A DNA stretch of 64,000 bases. Origin: Novosphingobium sp. B1. GTDB lineage: Bacteria; Pseudomonadota; Alphaproteobacteria; Sphingomonadales; Sphingomonadaceae. The DNA lies in assembly GCF_900176395.1 (NCBI RefSeq), contig NZ_FWXL01000005.1, forward strand, positions 248,001-312,000, written 5' to 3'. A program made the position numbers and the translations under genes. Below are positions 22,768 through 31,616 of the stretch, one piece after another (within the stretch, counting starts at the first letter, position 1; each line of letters begins with the position of its first letter). The notes below the pieces were generated by a model. That model had not been told where the DNA came from, ran no database searches, and was given only the letters and a program-made list of their open reading frames with translations.

Positions 22768-25512
22768 ATGGCCCTACTGCAGGCCCTGATGGCCCTGGCC
22801 GCCGGATTGCACGGCGCGCCAGAAGGACCGGTTGCGCCATCGCAACCCATGGCGGCCGAGGCCATCGGCTCGCCTGGCAACGGCGTTTCAGCCAACCGCG
22901 ACGATCTGCTGCTTTTTTCCGTGCAGCTTGACGGAGCGACCATCAGCGAGGCGCTGACCGGATATGGCGATCCGGCCGATCCGCTGCTGCCGCTGGGCGA
23001 ACTTTCGCGGCTGCTTGAACTGCCGCTCGATCTCGACGTGGCCAACGGCGTCGCCTCGGGCCGGATGGGCGAGAGCCAGCGCCCGATCACCATCGACCTG
23101 AAATCCGGGCAGGCCCTGATCGGCGGCAAGGTCGTGGCGCTGATCCCGCCCGACAGCCTGATCACCGAAACAGACATTTACCTGCGCGCGTCGCTGATCG
23201 CCAAGCTGCTGCCGCTGCACATCACCGCTGCCAGCGACGAGATGGTGCTGACGCTGGAGGCGACCGAGAAGCTGCCGGTGCAGGCCCAGCGCGAACGTCT
23301 GGCGCGGATGGCCGGGCTGGCCGGCGAGCCGCAGCAGCAGGACGATGCGCTGCGCGTGGCCACGCCCTACCGCTGGATCAGCGCGCCGGCCTTCGATTTC
23401 ACCAGCGAACTGGGATACAACAGCGAGGGCAGCACTGCCGGCCGCGGACGTTCGATCACGCGGTTCGAGGGGCGCGTTGCTGGCGACCTGCTCAAGACCG
23501 GGCTTTCTGCCTGGATGGCGACCGATGACAGCGGCGATCCGGTATCGGCACGGGTCGCATTCACGCGGCGTTCGGAAGATGGCCGCCTGCTTGGCGATCT
23601 TGGCGGCTCGATGGCCTCGGCCGGCGACGTGTTCACGCCGCCGCAAGTGATCGGCGCAAGGAGCGTTGGCGGGGCCGGACTGGTCGTCACCTCGTCGCGC
23701 ATCGACGAGGCGAGCGTGTTCCAGCGCATCAACCTTCGCGGCGAACTGCCGCTGGGCTACGACGCCGAATTATACATCAACGACATCCTGCGCTCGGCGC
23801 AGCGCGGGGCGACGGCGCAAGGCCGCTATGAATTCAACGACATTCCGCTGGTGCGTGGGCGCAATGCGATCCGCATCGTGCTTTACGGACCGCGCGGCGA
23901 GCGGATCGAACGGACGCGGGTCGTCAATGTTGGCGGCGGACAACTGGCAGCGGGCAAGACCACCGTCGATCTTGGCATCGTTGCGCAGGACCGCACGCTG
24001 ATCAACCTTTCGGATGCCAACCTCAGCGGCTTCGGCAAGGCCAAGGGCGATCTGCGCGCTGTCCTCAGCGTGGCCCACGGGCTGACCGAAGGGCTGACGC
24101 TGGCAGGCGGTCTTTCGCGCTTTACCGACTTTGGCGGCGTGGCGCATACCGTCGGTAGCGTGGGCACGCGCAGTTCGCTGCTGGGAATGGCCGTGCAGAG
24201 CGATCTCGCTTCCGATTTCGGCGGCGGCATCGCGGCCTCGCTCGGCCTTGCCGGACGCATCGGCGGCATCAGCTTCCTTGGCCGCCATGTCGAATACGGC
24301 GGGCGCTTTGCCGACGAGGCCAACACCGCATTCGACGCGAGCCGGCCGCTGCGCCGCTACAGCGAACTGGTGTTCGATCTGGCAGTTCCGCTGCCCGGCT
24401 CGCTCGGCCTGCCGCTGTCCGGGCGGTTCGACCGGGCCAAATACCTCGATGGCGGCTCGACCATGACTGCACGGGCGCGAACCACTGCGAATGTCGGCGA
24501 CACGCTGGTGGCGATTGGCGCGGACTACAGCCGGCGCACGCAGCCCGGGTTCAGGGACACGCGGGTGAACGCCAACTTTGCGGCGATGCGGTTGATCGAT
24601 TACAAGTGGCAGTTGCGCGCCACGGCTGACGTTGCCCTCAAGCCGGCCGCGCGCCTTGAAACGCTCGGCCTTGCTGCCGACCGCGTGATCGGCGAACGCT
24701 ACAGCCTGCGCCTTGGCGCCACACGCAACTTTTCGGCAAGCGACACCGCCTTGCAGGCAGCGGTCACCGCACGCCTGCCCTTCGCTTCGGCCACGCTGGG
24801 CGGGGACTGGTCGACCAGCCAGAACCGCTGGCGCGTGGGCCTGCAACTGAACTTCGGCCTCGCGCGGGACCCGCTGAAGGGTCGATACCGCATGACGCCT
24901 CCCGGACCGGCCAACGGCGCCAGCGCGGCCCTGCTCGCCTTCATCGATGCCAATGCCAACGGGCGCCAGGACGCAGGGGAAGAAGCTGTGCCCGGCGTGG
25001 TCGTCACCGGCGGCGGCATCAGGAGCGTGACCGACGCACAGGGCCGTGCCTTCATCACCGGCCTTGGCGATGGCAACAACGCGGCGCTGCGCGCCGACAT
25101 TGCCGGCACTGACACCGTGTTCGTTGCGCCGCCGCCGCAGAATATCGTCTTCGCCGCACGTGCGGGCGGGATGACGACGATCGCCTACCCGCTGGTGCCG
25201 ACCTCGGAACTGGTTGCGCGCCTGCGCTTCCGCCGCAAGGACGGGGGGATGAGCGGTCTTTCCGCCGTGAAGGTGCGGCTCGTATCTCCAGGCGGCGAAG
25301 TGGCGCACGGCATGACCGAGTTCGATGGCACGGTGGTGTTCGACGAGGTCAAGCCGGGCAAGTATGCGATCGAGATCGACCCCGATCAGGCGGCAAGGCT
25401 GGGCATGCGGCTGGTCGAGCCGATCTTCGTCGCCGTGGGCGCCGATGGGCGCAGCATTGACGCGGCGGGTGAAGTGGCGTTCAGGGATCCTGTGCAGATG
25501 GTGACACGCTGA
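22768..25512 (+). CDS. Outer-membrane usher (CS1/TcfC-like) for pilus assembly
   Basis: A 914-residue usher-type protein. The N-terminal periplasmic region (about 45-200) is followed by a long beta-barrel region with FNDIPLVRGRNAIRIVLYGPRGERIE, the usher hallmark of polypeptide orientation in FimD and TcfC relatives. A C-terminal section (about 715-900) holds two carboxypeptidase-regulatory-like beta domains, including FIDANANGRQDAGE. The signal peptide is short with little positive charge at its start. It overlaps the next gene by one base. It should secrete and order the DUF4402 subunits at the cell surface. Confidence 0.78.
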   Translation: MALLQALMALAAGLHGAPEGPVAPSQPMAAEAIGSPGNGVSANRDDLLLFSVQLDGATISEALTGYGDPADPLLPLGELSRLLELPLDLDVANGVASGRMGESQRPITIDLKSGQALIGGKVVALIPPDSLITETDIYLRASLIAKLLPLHITAASDEMVLTLEATEKLPVQAQRERLARMAGLAGEPQQQDDALRVATPYRWISAPAFDFTSELGYNSEGSTAGRGRSITRFEGRVAGDLLKTGLSAWMATDDSGDPVSARVAFTRRSEDGRLLGDLGGSMASAGDVFTPPQVIGARSVGGAGLVVTSSRIDEASVFQRINLRGELPLGYDAELYINDILRSAQRGATAQGRYEFNDIPLVRGRNAIRIVLYGPRGERIERTRVVNVGGGQLAAGKTTVDLGIVAQDRTLINLSDANLSGFGKAKGDLRAVLSVAHGLTEGLTLAGGLSRFTDFGGVAHTVGSVGTRSSLLGMAVQSDLASDFGGGIAASLGLAGRIGGISFLGRHVEYGGRFADEANTAFDASRPLRRYSELVFDLAVPLPGSLGLPLSGRFDRAKYLDGGSTMTARARTTANVGDTLVAIGADYSRRTQPGFRDTRVNANFAAMRLIDYKWQLRATADVALKPAARLETLGLAADRVIGERYSLRLGATRNFSASDTALQAAVTARLPFASATLGGDWSTSQNRWRVGLQLNFGLARDPLKGRYRMTPPGPANGASAALLAFIDANANGRQDAGEEAVPGVVVTGGGIRSVTDAQGRAFITGLGDGNNAALRADIAGTDTVFVAPPPQNIVFAARAGGMTTIAYPLVPTSELVARLRFRRKDGGMSGLSAVKVRLVSPGGEVAHGMTEFDGTVVFDEVKPGKYAIEIDPDQAARLGMRLVEPIFVAVGADGRSIDAAGEVAFRDPVQMVTR

Positions 25513-26492
25513 TGATGCGCGCGGTTCTTGTGATCCTGCTGGCTTTGGTGGGCTGCAACGTGGCGCGGGCCCAGAGCTACTCTGTCGACACGATCACCGA
25601 TGCGAATTTCGGTGACATCGTTTCTGCTGCCAGCGGCCAGTCGGTGTTCCGTTCGAACGCCTCGTCGGGTTCGGTAACCCTGCAATCGGGAAGCGCGGTG
25701 CGGCTTTCGGCCAGTTCGGCCAATGCCGTTGTGACGATATCGTGCAGCAACACCAATGCCTGCAATTCCACGAACGTGCAGGCGCAACTGTCGCTGGCCG
25801 GGACACCGACGGGGCGGCTCAGCTACATCACCTCGATCAACCTTGCCAACGGCAGCGCCACGATCAATTCGGCCTACAGCGCGGGCAGCTATATCGTGAT
25901 CAACCTTGCCCCGATCCCGCGCAATTCGGCGCGCACGTTCCTGATCGGCTTCGACCTGACTGTGGACGGCAACGATTCTGCCGACCCGACAGGCAACGCC
26001 GTGACATCTTACCTGATCACCGCGCAGCGTCAGTTCGGCGGGGGATCGGACTCGCTGGTCGGCAATATCCTGGCGAAAGTGATCCGTCCGGTGAACATCG
26101 CCAAGACACAGGACCTGCAGTTTGGCAGCGTGACCCGGCCAAGCAGCGGATCGGGTTCGCTGACGCTGACGCCCGGCGGCGTGGCTTCGGTGACGGGCAC
26201 GAACGTCCGCCGCTTTCCCACGCCCGCTGCAACGCCGGCGCAGTTCACCGTCAGCGGCGAAGGCGGTCAGGCGGTGACGGTATCGGTGCCGACGACGATG
26301 ACGCTTTCGGGCAGCAGCGGTTCGGTGTCGGCAACGCTTTCGGCGACGGGCAGCGGCGCGCAGGTGCTGAGCGGATCAACGGGATCGGCGGGGACGGTGC
26401 AGGTGAACGTGGGCGGCACGGTGCCGCTGACAGGCGCGAGCGCGCTGGGAACGCTGACGGGCACCCTGACGGTCACGGTGCAGTACAATTGA
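25512..26492 (+). CDS. Two-domain DUF4402 protein, probable tip adhesin or minor subunit
   Basis: A 326-residue secreted protein. The signal peptide (LVILLALVGCNVARAQS) is followed by a distinct N-terminal beta domain at about 22-170 with two nearby cysteines (SCSNTNAC). A C-terminal DUF4402 domain at about 180-326 (VIRPVNIAKTQDLQFGSVTRP to LTVTVQYN) parallels the 20766 protein. A variable domain in front of a pilin-like domain is the usual plan of a tip adhesin; the adhesin role is inferred. Last gene of the operon, overlapping the usher by one base. Confidence 0.75.
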   Translation: MMRAVLVILLALVGCNVARAQSYSVDTITDANFGDIVSAASGQSVFRSNASSGSVTLQSGSAVRLSASSANAVVTISCSNTNACNSTNVQAQLSLAGTPTGRLSYITSINLANGSATINSAYSAGSYIVINLAPIPRNSARTFLIGFDLTVDGNDSADPTGNAVTSYLITAQRQFGGGSDSLVGNILAKVIRPVNIAKTQDLQFGSVTRPSSGSGSLTLTPGGVASVTGTNVRRFPTPAATPAQFTVSGEGGQAVTVSVPTTMTLSGSSGSVSATLSATGSGAQVLSGSTGSAGTVQVNVGGTVPLTGASALGTLTGTLTVTVQYN

Positions 26493-26508
26493 GCGCTGAA
26501 GTGGAGTG

Positions 26509-27744
26509 CTAGCCCGGTCCGGCATTGCGGTTCAGCCTCACCGCCTCGATGCGCCCTGTCCCGGCAATTCTGGCGGCGCGGCAAGCGAGCACGATCGATA
26601 CCACCGCGACCAGCGGAAAGACGATGCTCCGGGGTATCAGCGGATTTGCCAGCGACAGGACGCCAAGGCTGTAAAGCGATGCGGAGACGAAGGCGCTGCT
26701 GGCAAAGCGCGGAAGGTCGAAGCGCTGCGCAGCCCATCCTGCCAACAGGCTCAGCACAGGCAATGCCGCAAGCGCGGCGTCATAAGCCATCAACCTCGGG
26801 TTGGCGAAAATGGCGACCACCCACAACGCAGCCAACCTGCGTTCGTCATGGCACGGCAGGCCGTGATGGACGATGAGCAAGAGAACGCAGGACAATCCAA
26901 CCTGGACTGCAGCTGCGATCATGGCGTTACTGCCAAAAACAGCCGAGCTCATGACGAAGGCGAAAAGGTTCGATCCGGCATCGCCGCGCGTGATGGATTG
27001 ATCGGCCAGGCTTTCTCGCCAATCAAGGAACGTGTCTGGTGAAATGTTCCAGCTGAGCGCATAGACGCCGGCGACGAATAATACGCACAAAGCGCTGAGA
27101 GCGATCATTCTACGCCAGTCGGCGGAGAGGAAAACCGGCAGGATCAGGAACTCGAGATAAAACGGCTTCAGCGTCGCCGCTATGGAAACGGCAAGAAAAA
27201 GCGGAATCCAGTTGCTCTTCCTTGCTCCATACCAGATCCCCGTGGCGATGAGGAAATTCAGAATTATTCCTATGTTGCCCGAGATAAGCGACGTTAGACC
27301 CGCGATATTGAACACTGCAAACGCCGCCACGACGTAAGAGATCATGGATTTTCCATGAGCTCCGTCAGCAAGCAGCTTCAATTGCGTCCAGAATGTCCCG
27401 AAGAACGCGACACAGAACAACGCCACATAACCACCCGCCAGAACAGCGCTCCCAAGCCAGTGATCGAGACCCTGCATTGTCCAGATGAACACAGGGGGCG
27501 ATGTGAAGTTGAAGTGGGCAGGTACGCCAAACGTCTGGATGGCCCCCGGTTGATAGGGGTTCATTCCAGCGGACGCCGCTCGCAACGCGCCGGAATACAC
27601 GAAAAAATCCCAGAAGAACTTTTCTGCCAGCTTCTGGATATTGAGAGCTACGTATAACGCACAGCTCAGCACTACAGTGGCGAGCGAGATGATTGCCAAG
27701 CGCGCAAGCCTTGTCTGGCGCATATTCGTTTCAGGCACCGCCAT
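26509..27744 (-). CDS. GT87-like (DUF2029) polytopic membrane glycosyltransferase
   Basis: A protein of about 411 residues with some ten hydrophobic segments. The GT87/DUF2029 signature DFFVYSGALRAASAGMNPYQPG follows the first membrane helix and carries the acidic residue expected for a GT-C glycosyltransferase using a lipid-linked sugar. A GTG at 27753 and an ATG at 27723 are alternative starts. The gene reads as less GC-rich than its neighbours, with A- and T-rich codons, which hints at a different origin. It is convergent with the pilus operon. The acceptor is unknown. Confidence 0.7.
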   Translation of the reverse strand: MAVPETNMRQTRLARLAIISLATVVLSCALYVALNIQKLAEKFFWDFFVYSGALRAASAGMNPYQPGAIQTFGVPAHFNFTSPPVFIWTMQGLDHWLGSAVLAGGYVALFCVAFFGTFWTQLKLLADGAHGKSMISYVVAAFAVFNIAGLTSLISGNIGIILNFLIATGIWYGARKSNWIPLFLAVSIAATLKPFYLEFLILPVFLSADWRRMIALSALCVLFVAGVYALSWNISPDTFLDWRESLADQSITRGDAGSNLFAFVMSSAVFGSNAMIAAAVQVGLSCVLLLIVHHGLPCHDERRLAALWVVAIFANPRLMAYDAALAALPVLSLLAGWAAQRFDLPRFASSAFVSASLYSLGVLSLANPLIPRSIVFPLVAVVSIVLACRAARIAGTGRIEAVRLNRNAGPG

Positions 27745-27822
27745 GCTCGCCACAACTCTCGGATTTGGGCCGTTATGAGCAGGCCAATCCGTGCTGTCAA
27801 CGCAACTGCCTGCGCGCGCTCC

Positions 27823-29406
27823 TCAATTCACCTGGCGCTCGAGACCTGCCCAGTAGGGTTCGCGCAAGGTGCGGCGCAGGATCTTGCCAGAGGGGTTGCG
27901 CGGCAGGGCTGCGATCACGTCGACCGACTTGGGCACCTTGAAGCCGGCGAGCCGTTCGCGCGTCCAGTCGATGATCGATTGCGGGTCGATACCGTGCCCC
28001 GGCTTGGGCACGCAGACGGCCTTGACCGCTTCGCCCCAGGTGGCGTCTGGCACGCCGATCACGGCGACTTCGAGCACATCCGGATGGCCATAGATCGCGC
28101 TTTCGACCTGTGCGGGATAGACGTTCTCTCCCCCTGAGATGATCATGTCCTTGATGCGGTCGTGCATGTAGACGTAGCCATCATCGTCGAGATAGCCGGC
28201 ATCGCCGGTGGCGATCCAGCCGTCCGCGGTCATCGTCTTCGCCGTGGCATCGGGCAGGTTCCAGTACCCGAGCATGTTGTTGGACGAGCGCGTCTGGATC
28301 TCGCCGATCTCGTTGGGCCCGAGGTCCTCGCCATTCTCTCCCACCACGCGCACCTCGACGCCGGGAAGCGGCTTTCCGGCCGAGCGCATGCGCTGGTTGC
28401 CCTCGACGCAATGGTCTTCCGGGGGAAGCATGCAGATGGTGCCGGTCGTCTCGGTCATGCCATAGGCCTGGATGAACTCGGCCCTGAACATGGCAATGCA
28501 TTCGCGCAGCAGCACCAGCGGGATCGGCGATGCGCCATAGATGATGTACTTCACGCGGGAAAAATCGACGCTGGCGCAATCGGGATGGTTGAGCAGCATC
28601 TGCAGCGCCGCAGGGACGATGAAGAAACGGGTGACACCCTTTTGCTCGACCGCGTCAAAGACGGCGCGCGGCTCGAACTCGGCGAGAATTATGCCCGGCA
28701 ACCCCGCCCCGATGGCCATGACGCCAAGGCCCGTACCACCGATGTGGGCGCAGGGCATGGCGACGAGGATCGCCTCGTCGTCGGTCATCTGCGTATAGGG
28801 TTGCGGCGCTCCCAGCGACTGCTTGCGCAAACCGAACAGGTTGCGGTTGGACAGGACCGCCCCCTTGGGATTGCCGGTGGTGCCCGAAGTATAGAGCTGC
28901 AGCACGGCATCGTCCGGCCCGGCGGGCGCGAAGGCGGCGGGCTGCTGCGCATCGATCCAGCGCCAGGCTTCGGCTTGCGTCAGCGCCATGTGCACGCTCG
29001 GCAAGTCGGCAAAGGTGCTGGCGAGCCCTTCGAAGCCGGCACCCAGAAAGACGGCCTTTGCCTGCGCGTCGCCTGCGATCCAGGTCGCCTCTGCCGGAGC
29101 GAGGCGCCAGCCGATCGGCACCGTCACTGCGCCGAGCCTTGCGGCGGCAAAGAACAGGGTGAAGTAGAGGGTGCTGTTCTTGCCGAACCACGCAATGCGA
29201 TCGCCCTTGCCGATGCCGAGGTCGGCAAGGCCGGCGATGACCTGCGCCGTGGTATCGGCCAGGGCGCCGTAGGTGAGCAAACGGTCCGGCCCATCCAGCG
29301 CCACGCACTGCGGGCGGTCACCTGCCCAGAAGCGCAGGAACTCGTCGAAAGTGAACAGGTCGGCGGTACGCTCGGCGGTGCTCTGCTTGACGGCTACTTC
29401 GGCCAT
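27823..29406 (-). CDS. Acyl-CoA ligase (AMP-forming)
   Basis: A 527-residue acyl-adenylate-forming enzyme that joins a carboxylic acid to CoA with ATP. The P-loop LYTSGTTGNPKGA, the A5 motif AYGMTETTG, TGDAGYLDDDGYVYMHDR and the C-terminal catalytic lysine PRNPSGKILRR are all present. The frame extends to 29442, but ATG 29406 has GGGAG eight bases upstream. It is the last gene of a minus-strand group with an HD-domain protein, an MFS transporter and a GMC oxidoreductase. The substrate could be a fatty or aromatic acid. Confidence 0.92.
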   Translation of the reverse strand: MAEVAVKQSTAERTADLFTFDEFLRFWAGDRPQCVALDGPDRLLTYGALADTTAQVIAGLADLGIGKGDRIAWFGKNSTLYFTLFFAAARLGAVTVPIGWRLAPAEATWIAGDAQAKAVFLGAGFEGLASTFADLPSVHMALTQAEAWRWIDAQQPAAFAPAGPDDAVLQLYTSGTTGNPKGAVLSNRNLFGLRKQSLGAPQPYTQMTDDEAILVAMPCAHIGGTGLGVMAIGAGLPGIILAEFEPRAVFDAVEQKGVTRFFIVPAALQMLLNHPDCASVDFSRVKYIIYGASPIPLVLLRECIAMFRAEFIQAYGMTETTGTICMLPPEDHCVEGNQRMRSAGKPLPGVEVRVVGENGEDLGPNEIGEIQTRSSNNMLGYWNLPDATAKTMTADGWIATGDAGYLDDDGYVYMHDRIKDMIISGGENVYPAQVESAIYGHPDVLEVAVIGVPDATWGEAVKAVCVPKPGHGIDPQSIIDWTRERLAGFKVPKSVDVIAALPRNPSGKILRRTLREPYWAGLERQVN

Positions 29407-29518
29407 GGCTTGCTCTCCCAAGCGTTTGACCGAATTAATCACGCAATTAAGAGAAGATGCAAGCCCGGCAATCGTGACAGAGTGTATCGCTTGGGCCCGC
29501 CTTGTGGCGAGGCGGCGA

Positions 29519-30106
29519 TCAAGCCTCGGCCATGGCTTTCTTGTAGACGCTGTTCATCGGCATTTCGAACAGGCGCATGACCATGGGTTCGAAGAATTCC
29601 AGTGGCAGCGTGTCGTATTCGGGATCGAAGGCCGGGCAATCGTACTTCTCGATGAACTCCGCTGTTGCCGCAGCGTAAGGGTGGTCGGCGAAATTGTCGC
29701 GCATGTTGCGATCGAGGCCGATGAAGTGGAAGAAGTTGTACCCCTGGAAGATGCCGTGATGCTGCACGATCCATAGCAGTTCTTCCGAGACGAACGGCTT
29801 GAGGATGGCGGCGGCGATATCGGGGTGGTTGTAGGCGCCGAGCGTATCGCCGATGTCGTGCAGCAGGGCCATGACGACATAGGCTTCGTCCCGCCCGTCG
29901 CGGTGGGCGCGGGTCGCTGTCTGCAGGCAGTGGGTCAGCCGATCCACCGCAAAGCCGCCGCAATCGCCTTCAAGCAGGCGCAGATGCGCCAGAACGCGCG
30001 CGCCGCCGTTGCGGGAATGGGGTACGAGATGAGTCATGATCGCGTCCCAATCCTGCTGGGTGCCTTCGGTCATGCTGTGGAACTTGGCGGTTGGCAGGTC
30101 TTCCAT
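29519..30106 (-). CDS. HD-domain protein, PhnZ-like putative diiron oxygenase
   Basis: A 195-residue HD-fold protein. His59 (THCLQTA), His83-Asp84 (ALLHDIGD), His94 (YNHPD), His117 (VQHHG) and possibly Asp161 could form a two-metal site. The His59 to His-Asp spacing and the short length are close to PhnZ, an HD-fold mixed-valent diiron oxygenase that cleaves hydroxylated phosphonates, rather than to nucleotide phosphohydrolases. Oxygenase activity is inferred from this spacing. It lies between the MFS transporter and the acyl-CoA ligase on the same strand. Confidence 0.7.
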   Translation of the reverse strand: MEDLPTAKFHSMTEGTQQDWDAIMTHLVPHSRNGGARVLAHLRLLEGDCGGFAVDRLTHCLQTATRAHRDGRDEAYVVMALLHDIGDTLGAYNHPDIAAAILKPFVSEELLWIVQHHGIFQGYNFFHFIGLDRNMRDNFADHPYAAATAEFIEKYDCPAFDPEYDTLPLEFFEPMVMRLFEMPMNSVYKKAMAEA

Positions 30107-30166
30107 TGCGCTGATCCTCTCCCGCGCGCCTGTTCGGCGCTGTCATTGCCGGAGAGTGTATCGCGA

Positions 30167-31615
30167 TTACGCCGGTTGGGAAGAGGCTTGCGGCGCAAAG
30201 ATCTGACCGGGCAGCGAAAGCGCGAGCGCAAGACAGCCCAGCAGCAGCAACAGCATCACGGCCAATGCGGCGTAGAGGCCCGCGGCGCCGGCATGAGCAT
30301 CGGGACCGCCCAGCGCGAAATAGGCGCTGCCAACAAGGGCGATGCCGAACGCACTGCCCGTCTGCAGCACGGTCTTGAGAATGCCGCTGGCAGCGCCGGC
30401 GTGGCTCCGGTCGACCCGCGCCAGGGCGACGGGCGAGACAGGGCCGGAAAGACAGCCCATACCGACGCCCGCCAGCAACAGCGCCGGAAGCAGGAGCGGC
30501 AGGGCGAGATTGCCCAGCGCCAGCCATCCGAGCGCCGCGCTGTCCGCCACAATCAGGGCAATCGCGGCGCTGACCATCACCCACTTGCCGTAGCGGGCAA
30601 GATAACGGCGACCGAGAAATCCCATGCCCAGCATCACGCCCGCGCTGAACGGGATGTGGACGAGGCCGGTCTGCAACGGAGAATAGCCGAGCCGCGATTG
30701 CAGCGCGTGGGCGAAGACGAACAGGAAGCCGGTATTGGCCGCAGAGAAGATGAGACCAATCAGCGCGCCTGTGCGGAACAGGCGGTTGTGCAGCAATTCA
30801 GGGTCGAAGATTGTCGGTCGGCCCGCCCTTGCCCGCCGGTTGAGGCCTGCCCACGCAGCCCACATCAGCAGCGGCGAAGCGGCGAGCAGCGCCATGCTGC
30901 CTGCGTCCAGCCCGGCGTGTTCGCCACGCACGAGCGGAAACAGCATCGCCGCCAGTGCCGCACCGAAGGCGAGCGTTCCGATCACGTCGATCTTGGCACC
31001 CTTGTGCGCAACCTCGCGCGGCAGGTATCGCCATCCGGCCGCCAGCGCCGCGAGACCTATCGGCAGGTTGATCAGGAACACGGTGCGCCAGCCAAGCCCT
31101 GCGATATCCGCCGAGATCAGCAACCCGCCGATGATCGGCCCGGCAATGCCGGCAAGGCCGCCGATCACGCCGAACCAGGCGAGCCGCCCGATGCGCTCGA
31201 CCGGATCGTAGAGGATCTGGATGACCGCCATGACCTGCGGTGCCATGATGGCGCCGGCAGCGCCTTGCAGCACGCGCGCCGCGATCAGCAGGTGCGGGTC
31301 CGCCGCAGCGCCGCACAGCAGCGAAGCGGCGGTGAAGCCCGCCACCCCGGCAAGGAACATCGCCCGCCCGCCAAAGATATCGCCCAGCCGCCCGCCGAGG
31401 ATGAGCAGCAGGCCGAACGCGAGCGAATAGCCTGCCGCGATCCACTGCGCCGCACTCCCGCCGAGGTCCTGCCCCCTTGCGGCAAAGTCTGCCTGCATTG
31501 CGGGGAGCGCGGTGTTGATGATCGTGACATCCACGATCTCGAGCACCAGTGCGGTGATCAGGGTGAAGAAGGCGAGGCTCTTCTGCCTCTCGGTCATGCC
31601 GGCAATTGTCGTCAC
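30167..31615 (-). CDS. MFS transporter, DHA2-like (14-TM) drug or metabolite exporter
   Basis: A 482-residue major facilitator protein with about 14 hydrophobic segments. It has the loop motif GGRLGDIFGGRAMFLAG and the helix-5 antiporter motif GVIGGLAGIAGPIIGGLL, and the first helix carries Asp in VLEIVDVTIINTALPAM, typical of the DHA2 family. GTG 31615 gives the longest frame; ATG 31597 is an alternative. The start sits right after the GMC oxidoreductase stop, so the two are probably cotranscribed. The substrate is unknown. Confidence 0.86.
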   Translation of the reverse strand: MTTIAGMTERQKSLAFFTLITALVLEIVDVTIINTALPAMQADFAARGQDLGGSAAQWIAAGYSLAFGLLLILGGRLGDIFGGRAMFLAGVAGFTAASLLCGAAADPHLLIAARVLQGAAGAIMAPQVMAVIQILYDPVERIGRLAWFGVIGGLAGIAGPIIGGLLISADIAGLGWRTVFLINLPIGLAALAAGWRYLPREVAHKGAKIDVIGTLAFGAALAAMLFPLVRGEHAGLDAGSMALLAASPLLMWAAWAGLNRRARAGRPTIFDPELLHNRLFRTGALIGLIFSAANTGFLFVFAHALQSRLGYSPLQTGLVHIPFSAGVMLGMGFLGRRYLARYGKWVMVSAAIALIVADSAALGWLALGNLALPLLLPALLLAGVGMGCLSGPVSPVALARVDRSHAGAASGILKTVLQTGSAFGIALVGSAYFALGGPDAHAGAAGLYAALAVMLLLLLGCLALALSLPGQIFAPQASSQPA

Positions 31616-31616
31616 C

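Noticed and set aside
23770..25308. 512-residue minus-strand frame
   Set aside because: Antisense to the usher; composition is typical of a mirror frame in GC-rich coding DNA.
28162..29580. 472-residue plus-strand frame
   Set aside because: Antisense to the acyl-CoA ligase, which has all family motifs.
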